From the NCBI RefSeq assembly GCF_001563665.1, contig NZ_KQ961866.1:1-47278 (forward strand): a stretch of DNA of 47,278 nt, in the 5' to 3' direction. Shown in pieces: positions 27,041 to 36,197 of this stretch. A program made the position numbers and the translations under genes. Position 1 is the stretch's first letter. Every line of letters starts with the position of its first letter. The notes below the pieces were generated by a model that was not told where the DNA came from, did no database searches, and was given only the letters and a program-made list of their open reading frames with translations. This stretch comes from Gardnerella vaginalis. GTDB lineage: Bacteria > Actinomycetota > Actinomycetes > Actinomycetales > Bifidobacteriaceae.

Positions 27041-27961
27041 ATGAATATTGATGAATATAAAAAAGACTACGAAACAGAGTCAAAAGTAGCATTGCAAACG
27101 TCAGAAACATTAGAAACAACAGACTCAATAAACGCAACAGAAAACTTAAACTCAACAGACTCAACAAACTCAACAGACTCAATAAACGCAACAATTAAAG
27201 CGCTTACAACTCGCGATTACATTATCCGCTCAAGCGTACGCGTAATAGCTATAGTCGCATCTATATACGGAATGGCTGCATCATGGCAAGGCTGGCTATC
27301 TCTTTCATACTTCACAAATCTTTCTAACCTCATGATTTGCTTAGCTCTTGCAGGCTCATTCATTTGGGATACTTACAGCATATCTAATTGTAAAAACGAT
27401 ATAACATGCAAAATAAACACAGAAATAAGAGATGAAACTAAAACTTGGAAAGATACTAAAACTAACGCTTGGTACATTTTCAAATTTATGATGACAATTT
27501 CAATAGCAGTAACATTTACTCTTTACTTATGCTTCTTAGCTCCAACCAATAAATTAGGTTTTATAGGAGCATATATGAGCAATGGAGCAAGTAGCCTTTG
27601 CGTACATTTCATTACTCCACTTCTAGCAATATTAGACTTCATACTTTTCGACTACTTATTCCGCTCAAAACGTTATCATGTACTTTTTGCAACTATTCCA
27701 CCACTCGCATACGTTGCTTTTTCTGTATTTTTAGGAAAAGTTGTTGGAGTAAGATGGGGTGAACACGCCATGATAGCTCCATATAACTTCTTGAATTATG
27801 GAGCTAAAGCAGGATGGTTTGGATTCGCTCCAGACACATTTAACGCCACAACTCTTGGCATAGGAGTCGCTTATTTATTGGTAATTTTCACTCTGATTTT
27901 TATTTGTCTTGGATTAGTTTTCTTAAGCGTTAAAGATTGTCGCGCTCGCAAAATGAAATAA
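27041..27961 (+). CDS. Pr6Pr-type integral membrane protein
   Basis: A roughly 306-residue membrane protein with six predicted segments after a hydrophilic Thr/Ser/Asn-rich N-terminus (about 60 residues with NSTDS/NATE repeats). Segments include VRVIAIVASIYGMAASW, YFTNLSNLMICLALAGSFI, FKFMMTISIAVTFTLYLCFL and LGIGVAYLLVIFTLIFICL. The YFTNLSNL segment and the pattern SLCVHFITPLLAILDFILFD match the Pr6Pr/FAR-17a-like family, whose function is not established. I use the ATG at 27041; a GTG at 27035 is too close to AAGAAAG. It sits directly 5' of the TPP riboswitch but is not under its control. Confidence 0.65.
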   Translation: MNIDEYKKDYETESKVALQTSETLETTDSINATENLNSTDSTNSTDSINATIKALTTRDYIIRSSVRVIAIVASIYGMAASWQGWLSLSYFTNLSNLMICLALAGSFIWDTYSISNCKNDITCKINTEIRDETKTWKDTKTNAWYIFKFMMTISIAVTFTLYLCFLAPTNKLGFIGAYMSNGASSLCVHFITPLLAILDFILFDYLFRSKRYHVLFATIPPLAYVAFSVFLGKVVGVRWGEHAMIAPYNFLNYGAKAGWFGFAPDTFNATTLGIGVAYLLVIFTLIFICLGLVFLSVKDCRARKMK

Positions 27962-27964
27962 TAA
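27937..27964 (+). promoter_or_regulatory. Possible promoter for the thiamine operon
   Basis: TTGTCG (27937-27942), 16 bases, TAATAA (27959-27964), overlapping the end of the Pr6Pr gene and just before the TPP aptamer. It is a weak match, but position requires a promoter about here. Confidence 0.3.
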
Positions 27965-27974
27965 AACGTCATAA

Positions 27975-28066
27975 CACGCGGATATAGTCAAATAGAGGTT
28001 CGGGGTGCGCTTAGCGCTGAGATTATACCCGTTGAACCTGATCTAGGTAGTACTAGCGAAGGGAAA
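27975..28066 (+). promoter_or_regulatory. TPP riboswitch (thi box)
   Basis: Contains the conserved thi-box segments CGGGGTGC, GCTGAGAT, TACCCGTTGAACCTGATC and GGTAGTACTAGCGAAGGGAA in the right order and spacing. The aptamer ends at the GAAGGGAAA that also lies just before the ATG at 28070, so the anti-repression region overlaps the ribosome-binding site. Control is thus likely translational: TPP binding hides the start. It governs the thiM-thiE and thiD-tenA genes. Confidence 0.95.
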
Positions 28067-28069
28067 ATC

Positions 28070-29596
28070 ATGACAAAAACGTCGTGTTTTGACAATAACA
28101 AAAACAGTGAATTCTCTATTGAAGCTCGACAAAAGCAATTCATAGAAGATGTGAAATCATGCATTGAAGAAGTTAGAGCAAAGAATCCACTAACACATTG
28201 CGTAACTAATAATGTTGTTCAAGAAGTTACAGCTAATGTGCTTTTAGCAGCAGGAGCATCTCCTGCAATGGTAGTAGATCCTGACGAAGCAGAAGTGTTC
28301 CCTCAAATCGCGTCTGGCGTACTTGTAAATCTTGGAACATACCGTCCTGGAGATAGAGAATCTATGGAAGCAGCTATTCGCGGATCTGTAAAAGCACATA
28401 CTCCATGGGTTTTCGATCCTGTTGCCGTTGGAGGATTAGGTCCACGCACACAGTACGCTCGCGAAGCTGTAAAAAATCAGCCTGCAGTAATAAGAGGAAA
28501 CGCGTCTGAAATATTAGGTTTAGCAGGTGAAGCAAGCGGCGGAAAAGGCGTAGATGCAGGCGATTCCGTAGATTCAGCAGTTTGTGCAGCAAAAAAGTTA
28601 GTTGCACTATATGGATCAATTGTGGCTATTTCTGGCGAAAAAGATGCAATTTACGGTCATGGTTGCTCAGCTCGAGTTGCCGGAGGCCATGAAATAATGA
28701 CAAAAGTAGTTGGAACTGGATGCTCACTTGGTGCACTAGTAGCTGCATACGTTGGAGCTAATCGCGAGCGCCCATTTGCTGCTACAGTTGCAGCGCACGT
28801 ACACGCAGCAGCAGCTGGAACTTGGGCATCGAAACGATCAACTTCTCCTGGAACTTTCCGCACACTATGGATGGATGCGCTTATGGATTTAAGCGCTGAA
28901 GAAATGCTGGAACTAACAGATATTGAATTCAATATTGACCCAGTCGACTGGTCACTTTACTTCATAACAGATCCTAATATGAGCGAACGCTCAGAAATTG
29001 ACATCGCACTTGATTGTGTAGAAGGCGGATCTGGCGTAGTTCAATTGCGAGATAAATACGCAGATAGTGAAACTTTTAATAATAAAGCTCGCCAATTACG
29101 TCAAAAGTTAATTGCTAACGGTCATGGAAATGTTCCTATCTTCGTTGACGATCGCGTAGAATGCGCTAAAACATTAGGCTTTAACTTGCATATTGGTCAA
29201 ACTGACATGCCATATATTGAAGCTCGCAAAACAATTCCAGCAGAGTGGATGGTAGGTCTTTCTATTGAAAATACAGAGCAAGTAGATTCTGTATATAACG
29301 AGTGCCTAAAAGAGAATATCCCTCTTCCTGACGTTATTGGAATTGGTCCTGTATGGGCTACTTCTACTAAACCAGATGCAGGTCCTGCACTAACGAATGA
29401 AGGCTTGGAAAAAATAGCAAAACGCGCTAAAGAACTTGGAATTAAATCAGTTGGAATAGGCGGAATAAACGAAAAAACTGTTTTTCCTATAAAAGACTCT
29501 TCAGTAGATGGATTATGCGTAGTATCTGCTTTGATGCGCGCAGAAAATCCTAAAGAAGAAGCAAATAAATTACATGCAATTATTAAGAAAGATTGA
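28070..29596 (+). CDS. thiM-thiE: Fused hydroxyethylthiazole kinase / thiamine-phosphate synthase
   Basis: A 508-residue two-domain enzyme. The N-terminal ThiM part (about 20-275) has PLTHCVTNNVVQEVTAN, VDPDEAEVF, WVFDPVAVGGLGPRT and VVGTGCSLGALVAAYVG (phosphate-binding GTGCSLGAL). The C-terminal ThiE part (about 290-508) has LYFITDP, VVQLRDK, FVDDRVECAK, LHIGQTDMP, IGIGPVWATSTKPD and VGIGGI, all TMP-synthase motifs. ThiM phosphorylates salvaged 5-(2-hydroxyethyl)-4-methylthiazole, and ThiE joins the product to HMP-PP to give TMP. The gene begins four bases after the TPP aptamer and its stop lies just before the thiD-tenA start. No thiazole or HMP synthesis genes are nearby, which points to salvage. 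Confidence 0.96.
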   Translation: MTKTSCFDNNKNSEFSIEARQKQFIEDVKSCIEEVRAKNPLTHCVTNNVVQEVTANVLLAAGASPAMVVDPDEAEVFPQIASGVLVNLGTYRPGDRESMEAAIRGSVKAHTPWVFDPVAVGGLGPRTQYAREAVKNQPAVIRGNASEILGLAGEASGGKGVDAGDSVDSAVCAAKKLVALYGSIVAISGEKDAIYGHGCSARVAGGHEIMTKVVGTGCSLGALVAAYVGANRERPFAATVAAHVHAAAAGTWASKRSTSPGTFRTLWMDALMDLSAEEMLELTDIEFNIDPVDWSLYFITDPNMSERSEIDIALDCVEGGSGVVQLRDKYADSETFNNKARQLRQKLIANGHGNVPIFVDDRVECAKTLGFNLHIGQTDMPYIEARKTIPAEWMVGLSIENTEQVDSVYNECLKENIPLPDVIGIGPVWATSTKPDAGPALTNEGLEKIAKRAKELGIKSVGIGGINEKTVFPIKDSSVDGLCVVSALMRAENPKEEANKLHAIIKKD

Positions 29597-29601
29597 TAAC
29601 A

Positions 29602-31272
29602 ATGACTGAAAATACAAACACTGCTCTATCTCTTGAAACAGCACGTCATTCATCTCTTCCACCATTGAATGAGCCAATTGTACCTAGAGTATTAAGCATT
29701 GCTGGAACTGATCCAACAGGTGGAGCTGGAATTCAAGCTGATTTGAAATCTATTATGGCTTCACACGGTTATGGAATGTGTGTAACAACAAATCTAGTAG
29801 CTCAGAATACTTGCGGAGTTAGAAATGTATATACTCCCCCTACGGATTTTTTGAAAGCGCAATTAGAAGCAGTATTCGATGATGTTGATATTGACGCTGT
29901 AAAAATCGGAATGTTAGGAGATACATCTTACATTAACTTAGTTCAAGAATGGCTAAAAAATCATCCTGTTCCAGTTATTGTTTTAGATCCAGTTATGGTT
30001 GCAACTTCAGGAGACAGACTTCTAGAAAAATCAGCTGAAGATGCTATGCGAAAGTTTGCATCACAAGCAGATATAATCACTCCAAACATTCCAGAATTAG
30101 CAGTGTTATGCGATAAGCAACCTGCTACTAATTTTGAAGAAGCATGCGATCAAGCTAGTAAGTGGGCATCAGAAAACAACACAATTGTTATTGTTAAAGG
30201 CGGACACTTAACAGATGCTGACGCTGGAAACACTGTAGTATTCCCAGACGGAAATACAATACATGTTCCATGCCCTCGCATAAACACTACTACTACTCAC
30301 GGTACTGGCTGCTCACTTTCTTCATCACTTGCAACTCGCATAGGATTGGCATTATTAGAAGGCAAAAAGTTAAGTGACTATAGCACAGTATCAAACGCAT
30401 TAGCTTGGACTACTCATTGGTTGAATGAAGCTATTAGATGCGGAGAATATTTGCATGTTGGAAAAGGTCATGGACCTGTAAATCATGCTGCTAGAAATTA
30501 TCGCTTGGAGCTAGATTCTTCTGCTACACCTTGGGAACACATGAGAAGTCATAATTTCGATGGGTGCAGCCCAGAAACACTTATTGCTCCTGCTCACAGC
30601 ACTCCACGCAAGCCAGTTCTAGAACCTTGTGGACGATGGACACAAGCATTATGGAACGCGAGCGCAGATGTAGATCACAATATTATGAATATGCCTTTTA
30701 TTAAGGCTTTGTGTGATGGAAGTCTAGATAAAGATTTGTTTGCGTTCTACATAAACCAAGACGCAGAATATTTGAAGCGCTATTCGCGTGCTTTAGCTGC
30801 AGTAGCATCTAAGTCAACTGACAATGAAGCCAGAGTACATTGGGCTTCAGGATCTGCTTTATGTATTGAAGCTGAATCTCAATTACACACTAATTGGCTT
30901 GGTGGAATGGATATAAAAATGGATCCATCTTGCTCACCTGTAACGCTATCTTATGTAAATCATTTGCTAGCAAGAACTTCTGCAGATGATTATGTTATAG
31001 GTGCAGCTTCAGTATTGCCTTGCTATTGGTTATATGCTGAAGTTGGTCGTGCTTTGATTTCTGGAAATACTCCTGATAATCCTTATCACGATTGGATTAA
31101 CATGTACTCTTCTGACGAATTTGAGGAAGGCGTAAAATCTGCTATCGGATTCGTAGAGCGTGCATTTGAAGAAGCAGGACCAAAAGATCGCGTTCTAGCA
31201 GCTCAAGCATATATGACTTCATGCATATATGAATATAACTTCTTTAATCAAGCTCATCGAGCATTAAGGTGA
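29602..31272 (+). CDS. thiD-tenA: Fused HMP kinase/HMP-P kinase and TenA
   Basis: A 556-residue two-domain enzyme. The N-terminal ThiD part (about 30-290) has LSIAGTDPTGGAGIQADLK, VKIGMLGD, VLDPVMVATSGDRLL, VKGGHL and THGTGCSLSSSLA. The C-terminal part (about 340-556) is TenA-like: PFIKALCDGSLDKDLFAFYINQDAEYLKRYSRALA and DEFEEGVKSAIGFVERAF. TenA hydrolyses amino-HMP to HMP (thiaminase II), and ThiD phosphorylates HMP to HMP-PP for ThiE. I start at the ATG 29602, six bases after the thiM-thiE stop; a TTG at 29593 is possible but has no added support. A terminator hairpin lies 120 bases after the stop. Confidence 0.95.
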   Translation: MTENTNTALSLETARHSSLPPLNEPIVPRVLSIAGTDPTGGAGIQADLKSIMASHGYGMCVTTNLVAQNTCGVRNVYTPPTDFLKAQLEAVFDDVDIDAVKIGMLGDTSYINLVQEWLKNHPVPVIVLDPVMVATSGDRLLEKSAEDAMRKFASQADIITPNIPELAVLCDKQPATNFEEACDQASKWASENNTIVIVKGGHLTDADAGNTVVFPDGNTIHVPCPRINTTTTHGTGCSLSSSLATRIGLALLEGKKLSDYSTVSNALAWTTHWLNEAIRCGEYLHVGKGHGPVNHAARNYRLELDSSATPWEHMRSHNFDGCSPETLIAPAHSTPRKPVLEPCGRWTQALWNASADVDHNIMNMPFIKALCDGSLDKDLFAFYINQDAEYLKRYSRALAAVASKSTDNEARVHWASGSALCIEAESQLHTNWLGGMDIKMDPSCSPVTLSYVNHLLARTSADDYVIGAASVLPCYWLYAEVGRALISGNTPDNPYHDWINMYSSDEFEEGVKSAIGFVERAFEEAGPKDRVLAAQAYMTSCIYEYNFFNQAHRALR

Positions 31273-31394
31273 TTTACTAATAAAATAGCAAACAGCTAAA
31301 ATGGAAGTTAAAAATGAGTGCTATAGCACAAAATGATTAGCTAAAATAATGAGCTAAAAAAATAAAATAACTAAAAACAGATAACTAAAAAATA

Positions 31395-31434
31395 TTGTGG
31401 TGCAAACTTTAGGTTTCTAGAGCTTGCACCACAA
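31395..31434. terminator. Terminator after thiD-tenA
   Basis: A perfect 11-pair stem, 31395-31405 (TTGTGGTGCAA) against 31424-31434 (TTGCACCACAA), with an 18-base loop and A+T-rich flanks on both sides. The thi operon and the sortase gene converge here, so it may work in both directions. The rest of 31273-31665 is A/T-rich with no ORF. Confidence 0.8.
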
Positions 31435-31625
31435 ATTTTAAATTGCACAAAAACAACAACTACGTATACTAAAAATAAGCTAAGTATATAGTTGCTAACG
31501 CAAAATTGCGTTAGTAGATACTTTAACATACTTTTAGACAAAACTTAACTTAATATTCCAAAAAATTAAACAAATAAAGAAAAATAAAGATGAATTTTAT
31601 AAATTTCTTATCTTTATTTCTCCTC

Positions 31626-31664
31626 TTTATCTCTTTCGTTTATCTATTTCGTTTATCTCTTTCG
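31626..31664. repeat. Three 13-base tandem repeats after the sortase stop
   Basis: TTTATCTCTTTCG (31626-31638), TTTATCTATTTCG (31639-31651), TTTATCTCTTTCG (31652-31664). One mismatch among the three copies. They end one base before the sortase stop codon. Confidence 0.85.
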
Positions 31665-31665
31665 T

Positions 31666-32682
31666 TTATTTATTTATCTCTTTATCTCTTGATTTCTCTT
31701 TAGAATCAGATTTATCTTCTTTACGCTTCTTTTTCTTCACAGGGAAACCAGCCCATAATATATAACCAATAACAAGAAGAAGGCTTAAAATTGACCACAC
31801 AATCCACCACGGGAAATGTGGAACATCAGGCTTTTTACCGCGCAAAGACTGATCCGACAAAGGCGTTGGAACAATACGCTCACCTGTTACCAAAATCCTT
31901 TGAGTGTTAATGCCCAACGGCGTACACGTAATAAGCGTAACTAAATCTTTACCTGGAACAACAGCAATCTTCTTAGTTTCATCAGGATTTACAACAACTT
32001 TATCAATCACACGATAAGTAAGAATCTCATTAAAAACTTCAATTGTAAAAGTATCGCCTTTATTTACTTCATCTAGTCTTGTAAACATTTCTGCACTAGC
32101 AAGACCACGATGACCTGTAATCACTGATCTAGTATTAATTCCACCAACAGGCAACGAAGTACCGCGTAAATGTCCTAAACCTTTAAGCAAAGTATCGTCA
32201 GAAGTTCCATGATAAATTGGCAGATCGAGATCAATTTTTTTAATACGCAAACGAGCCATCAAACCGTCATCACTAGCTTTTAATTGGTCCCAATAATTTT
32301 GACTTTCATCTGACGTAGCCCCATGAGAAGTAGGAATATTAGTATTCGCTTCATAAATAGCACCAACTGAAAGTTTTTTATTATATTCACGCGCGCGCTC
32401 AATCTGCTCATGCGGAGCTGGAATCGCATGCGTAACAAGTCTTGCGTATTCTGCAGCAACTTCAGACATATGATACTGGCTTAACCACATTGCAGCATGA
32501 GGATAAATAAGAGATGAGAAGGATGCAATCAAAAAAATAGCAGGGATAATTGAAGCCTTAGAAAACTTCCAACGATTGTTTTTATCAGAAGATTTAGTAT
32601 CAGAAGACTTACCGGATTTATTTGATTTACCAGAATGCTTAACTGGCACTACGTTAAGATCAAAAAAGCGGAACAACTTCAT
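31666..32682 (-). CDS. Class C-like sortase (pilus-type)
   Basis: A 338-residue transpeptidase with an N-terminal membrane segment (ASIIPAIFLIASFSSLIYP, about 48-66) and a second one near the C-terminus (WIVWSILSLLLVIGYILWAGF), the class C arrangement. The catalytic residues are present: His in VITGHRGLAS, Cys in LITCTPLG (TLxTC-type) and Arg in NTQRILVTGER. Class C enzymes link pilin subunits before wall anchoring. Unusually, no pilin or LPXTG protein is visible in this window, so its substrates lie elsewhere or are lost. AGGGTGA nine bases before the ATG supports the start. The C-terminus is Lys-rich. Confidence 0.88.
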   Translation of the reverse strand: MKLFRFFDLNVVPVKHSGKSNKSGKSSDTKSSDKNNRWKFSKASIIPAIFLIASFSSLIYPHAAMWLSQYHMSEVAAEYARLVTHAIPAPHEQIERAREYNKKLSVGAIYEANTNIPTSHGATSDESQNYWDQLKASDDGLMARLRIKKIDLDLPIYHGTSDDTLLKGLGHLRGTSLPVGGINTRSVITGHRGLASAEMFTRLDEVNKGDTFTIEVFNEILTYRVIDKVVVNPDETKKIAVVPGKDLVTLITCTPLGINTQRILVTGERIVPTPLSDQSLRGKKPDVPHFPWWIVWSILSLLLVIGYILWAGFPVKKKKRKEDKSDSKEKSRDKEINK

Positions 32683-32728
32683 AAGAACACGTCACCCTGA
32701 CTGTAATTACTTTAAGAAAAACAATTAG

Positions 32729-32801
32729 TGGGCTTAATGGGATTCGAACCCACGACCTTCTGCTCCGGAGGCAGACGCTCTATCCACTGAGCTACAAGCC
32801 C
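32729..32801 (-). tRNA. tRNA-Arg (anticodon CCG)
   Basis: A 73-base cloverleaf on the minus strand: acceptor GGGCTTG pairs with TAAGCCC; D-arm GTAGCTCAGTGGATAGAGC; anticodon stem TCTGC/GCAGA with loop CTCCGGA, giving CCG (codon CGG, Arg); T-arm GTGGGTTCGAATCCCAT. The discriminator base is A. CCA is not encoded. It sits between the sortase and the NitT-type ABC ATPase. Confidence 0.95.
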
Positions 32802-32850
32802 ACAACCTGTGAAAGTATACATGTTGCTAGGGATTGAAACATCTTAAAAA

Positions 32851-34368
32851 TTATCGAGACACGCCATCAAGAGGAGTTGTTTCAACTGTGCGAGTCAGCT
32901 CATCATCGTCAGCATCGTAATCAAATAATTCTCCATAACGACCCCAACTAATAGCAATATCAAATTGTTGACGAGCTAAAGCATCTGTATGCTTACTACG
33001 TAACAAATCTAAAATCAACTCACCGCGCAACTTGCCATTGCGATTTCGACTTAATGCTTGGTCAATTGCGTGTACTAGTGGAGCATGCTCAATAGCTAAT
33101 CTTGCAAAAACTTGCTTACTATGCAAAATATCAGCATTATGCCACTCTTCTCCAGCTGGAGTAATAGTAATATGTCCGTTATCTGCAGTAATAAGATCGA
33201 GCATTGTTCCAGCATCTACTAGTGGGAACAAATCATCAATTTCAAACGATAAATCAGCTGCCAAATCTGCTAAATCGATTCCTTCTGGCACTTCAGAAAT
33301 CACATCAAGTAAACCTGCCATACCGCCAGGAGTTGCATTAGGCAAAAGATGCATTGCAACAGGCTCTTTAGTAGCTTCATTATCTTCAGAATCAACATTA
33401 GTTTCAGATTCAGCAACTACTTCTTGCTCATGATGTTTATCTACAAGCATATCTGCAATTGCTGCAGCTTCATTATCTTCAGAATCTTCATCTTCTACTT
33501 CTTGCGTTGCAACTTGATCTTCTACTGAATCAGAAGTATTTGATTCTTCAGAACTTTCTGGAGCTGAACCAGTAAGAATAGCATATAAATTATCTACCAT
33601 TGCTTCAAATTCAGCACTGTGTTTATCACGCGGACGAGGCAAATCAACATCAACATCTGCAATCAAATGACCCGGATGAGATCCAAGAACCACAACACGA
33701 TCTGCCATTTGAACAGCTTCTTCAATGTTATGAGTAACAATCAACACAGATTTAATATCTCTTTGTTCGCTAGACCACAACTTCAAAACTTCTTGGCGCA
33801 AGTTTTCAGCAGTAAGAACATCAAGAGCAGAAAATGGCTCATCCATAAATAATGCGTCTGGTCGAAGCACTAAAGCGCGCGCAATACCTACACGCTGACG
33901 CATTCCACCAGAAAGTTCTTTAGGATAAGCACTTTCAAAGCCATCCAAACCAATTGAATCTATAGCAGCTAAAGCTAATTCAGTACGCTTTTCTTTACTA
34001 ACACCGCGAGCGCGTAATCCAAGCTCAACATTATCTTGAACTGTGAGCCATGGCATCAATGCGAAAGTCTGAAATACTATTGCAACTCCTGGATTTGGTC
34101 CAGTAAGCTCACGACCACGATAAGTAACATTACCTTCAGTAGGTTGAATAAGACCTGCCATAGTTCTTAAAAGAGTGGATTTTCCTGCTCCTGAACGACC
34201 TAATATAGCAACAATCTCGCCTTCTTTAAGAGTGAAGGAAATATCATGCAACACATGCTGAGTAGTGCCGCTATCAGATGTAAAGCTTTGGCTAATATGT
34301 TTTGCATCTATAATATCGCTAGTAACGAGAGAACCATTTTTTAATGCATTTCTGTTTGTAGTAGTCAT
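32851..34368 (-). CDS. NitT/TauT-type ABC ATPase with an AAA-associated C-terminal domain
   Basis: A 505-residue ATPase. The N-terminal ~270 residues match the nitrate/sulfonate/taurine group: Walker A GRSGAGKST, Q-loop VFQTFALMPWLTVQDNV, signature LSGGMRQR, Walker B ALFMDEPFSALD, H-switch VTHNIEEAV. Then comes an acidic Ser/Glu linker (about 275-330) and a C-terminal domain starting near LLPNATPGGMAGLLDVISEVPEG, which matches the AAA-associated domain found on some NitT ATPases and often proposed to sense something. It lies 80 bases downstream of the double permease gene. The substrate is unknown; I see no periplasmic-type binding protein in the window. Confidence 0.85.
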   Translation of the reverse strand: MTTTNRNALKNGSLVTSDIIDAKHISQSFTSDSGTTQHVLHDISFTLKEGEIVAILGRSGAGKSTLLRTMAGLIQPTEGNVTYRGRELTGPNPGVAIVFQTFALMPWLTVQDNVELGLRARGVSKEKRTELALAAIDSIGLDGFESAYPKELSGGMRQRVGIARALVLRPDALFMDEPFSALDVLTAENLRQEVLKLWSSEQRDIKSVLIVTHNIEEAVQMADRVVVLGSHPGHLIADVDVDLPRPRDKHSAEFEAMVDNLYAILTGSAPESSEESNTSDSVEDQVATQEVEDEDSEDNEAAAIADMLVDKHHEQEVVAESETNVDSEDNEATKEPVAMHLLPNATPGGMAGLLDVISEVPEGIDLADLAADLSFEIDDLFPLVDAGTMLDLITADNGHITITPAGEEWHNADILHSKQVFARLAIEHAPLVHAIDQALSRNRNGKLRGELILDLLRSKHTDALARQQFDIAISWGRYGELFDYDADDDELTRTVETTPLDGVSR

Positions 34369-34448
34369 AATTTTTGCCGTTCTACTAAATAATTATTTAA
34401 TTTGTTTACATTGAAGATTTATTAGCTCTAATTAACGAATAATCATAT

Positions 34449-36197
34449 TTAATTTAATACGTACCGCTTTTCGGAAATACGTTGCAAAGGAGACCAAAAT
34501 AGTCGATTACTCATTACTACAATCAAGCTCATTACAGCAACTCCAACTAATGTGCGAGCAGCATCACCATTTGTAGTAGCAGAAGTGATATACGCACCTA
34601 AACCAGAAGTTTGCATATGATGCTTGCCGTATTCAACTATTTCAGAAACAATCGAAGCATTCCAAGCACCACCAGCAGCAGTAATACCACCAGTGCACCA
34701 AGAACCGAAAATAGAAGGCAAAATCAAAGTTTTCCAACGCAATACTTGACTCAACCTAAAACTACGAGTCATCTCACGCAAATCGTCAGGAATAGCACTT
34801 GCACCAGCAATAACATTGAACAAAATGTACCACTGAGTACCTAGAGCCATTAAAATAATACTTCCAAAACCAAGATCAATATGCCAAGTCATAAACCACA
34901 TCATCGCAAATGGGAATATGAAGTTTGCTGGGAAACTTGCCAATATTTGCACAATAGGTTGCATAATTCTAGAAATCTTAGGATTCATACCAATAAGCAC
35001 ACCTATAGGGACCCAAATCAGAGAACTGACGATAATCAAAGCAGCAACTCGCAAAAATGTAATTCCACCAAGCACTCCAGCTGTAATAAATTCATTTAAT
35101 CCTGCTTTTGAATTAACAAAATAAAGCATTTGGAATACTCCAGCACAAATAAGCAAAATCATAACAATGCTGAAAACCCAATCGCCAAACTTACGCTGAG
35201 ATGCACTATGAGGCCATTTTGCACCAGTTCTTCCAAATGGTCGTGTGATTTTTTCAAGAAACTCACGAAGTGGAGAAAACAGTTTGCTAACAATTTCATC
35301 TGCATGAGAATGACGAATAATTGTCAAAATCATACTTTTACGCTCTTCATCAGCTGCACTTTGAGTAATACGGAAACGCTCAGACCAAGCAGTAAGAGGT
35401 TTCCACAATAAGAAATCTATAGCAAGAACTACTACAACCATTGATGCAATAGCCCACCAAATATTGCCAAGCTTATTTTCTGCAGCTGATTGTGCAACAA
35501 AGCTACCGATACCAGGCAAAGCATAAGTGTTGTTATTAACAGAAATCATCTCCGATGCAGTCAGGAAGAACCATCCGCCTCCAACAGACATCATGCAATT
35601 CCAAAGTAAAGGAATCATTGAGTTAGGCATATCTAATACCCAGAATCTCTGCCAATGAGTTAATTGCAAAGATCTAACAGCTTCGTCTAATTCTTTAGGC
35701 TCACTAAGTAAAGAACGATGGAAAGAAAATGTCATATTCCACGCTTGGCTTGTAAAAATAGCAAAAACAGATGCAGCTTCTACACCCAACATTGACCCTG
35801 GGAAAATAACTAGCCAAATAGTTACAGTAGCCGAAAGAAAACCAAGTATTGGTACTGATTGCAAAATATCAAGCAAAGGTATTAAAACTTTGCCAAGTCT
35901 TCTACTACGAGCAGCAGCAAGACCATAGACAACAGTAAAAATCAACGATGCTATAAGTGCAAGAAACATGCGAAAAACAGATCTCAAAGTGTAATAAGGC
36001 AGATTTATTAAATCTGTAGACACTTTTGAAGGAATACCATAAGGCCCAATTGGCTGGTTTATGCGCTGAAGCAAATACGCTGTAACGCCAAATAAAGCAA
36101 ATATTCCAATGCAAACGATTATATCTGATACAAAGCGAGTGTTTGCATCTACTTGATTATTGGTGTCACTCTTATGCGACATAGTGAAAATTGTCAT
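34449..36197 (-). CDS. NitT/TauT-type ABC permease, two permease domains fused
   Basis: A roughly 582-residue membrane protein with two BPD_transp_1 modules in one chain. Each has an EAA-like loop: LLDILQSVPILGFLSATVTIWLV (first) and IVQILASFPANFIFPFAMMWF (second). The start at 36197 has GAGG seven bases before ATG and yields MTIFTMSHKS; the longer ORF to 36368 adds 57 residues that look non-coding. Both halves resemble one half of an SsuC/NrtB-type transporter, so a duplication within one gene is likely. The partner ATPase is directly downstream. The M-box riboswitch and 44-codon ORF lie 360-820 bases upstream on the same strand; whether read-through reaches this gene is unclear. Confidence 0.85.
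   Translation of the reverse strand: MTIFTMSHKSDTNNQVDANTRFVSDIIVCIGIFALFGVTAYLLQRINQPIGPYGIPSKVSTDLINLPYYTLRSVFRMFLALIASLIFTVVYGLAAARSRRLGKVLIPLLDILQSVPILGFLSATVTIWLVIFPGSMLGVEAASVFAIFTSQAWNMTFSFHRSLLSEPKELDEAVRSLQLTHWQRFWVLDMPNSMIPLLWNCMMSVGGGWFFLTASEMISVNNNTYALPGIGSFVAQSAAENKLGNIWWAIASMVVVVLAIDFLLWKPLTAWSERFRITQSAADEERKSMILTIIRHSHADEIVSKLFSPLREFLEKITRPFGRTGAKWPHSASQRKFGDWVFSIVMILLICAGVFQMLYFVNSKAGLNEFITAGVLGGITFLRVAALIIVSSLIWVPIGVLIGMNPKISRIMQPIVQILASFPANFIFPFAMMWFMTWHIDLGFGSIILMALGTQWYILFNVIAGASAIPDDLREMTRSFRLSQVLRWKTLILPSIFGSWCTGGITAAGGAWNASIVSEIVEYGKHHMQTSGLGAYITSATTNGDAARTLVGVAVMSLIVVMSNRLFWSPLQRISEKRYVLN

Noticed and set aside
32851..36197. An HMP-precursor (ThiXYZ-type) transporter, given the nearby thiamine genes
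   Set aside because: No TPP switch precedes it, a sortase and a tRNA lie between, and no ThiY-like binding protein is present; substrate left open.
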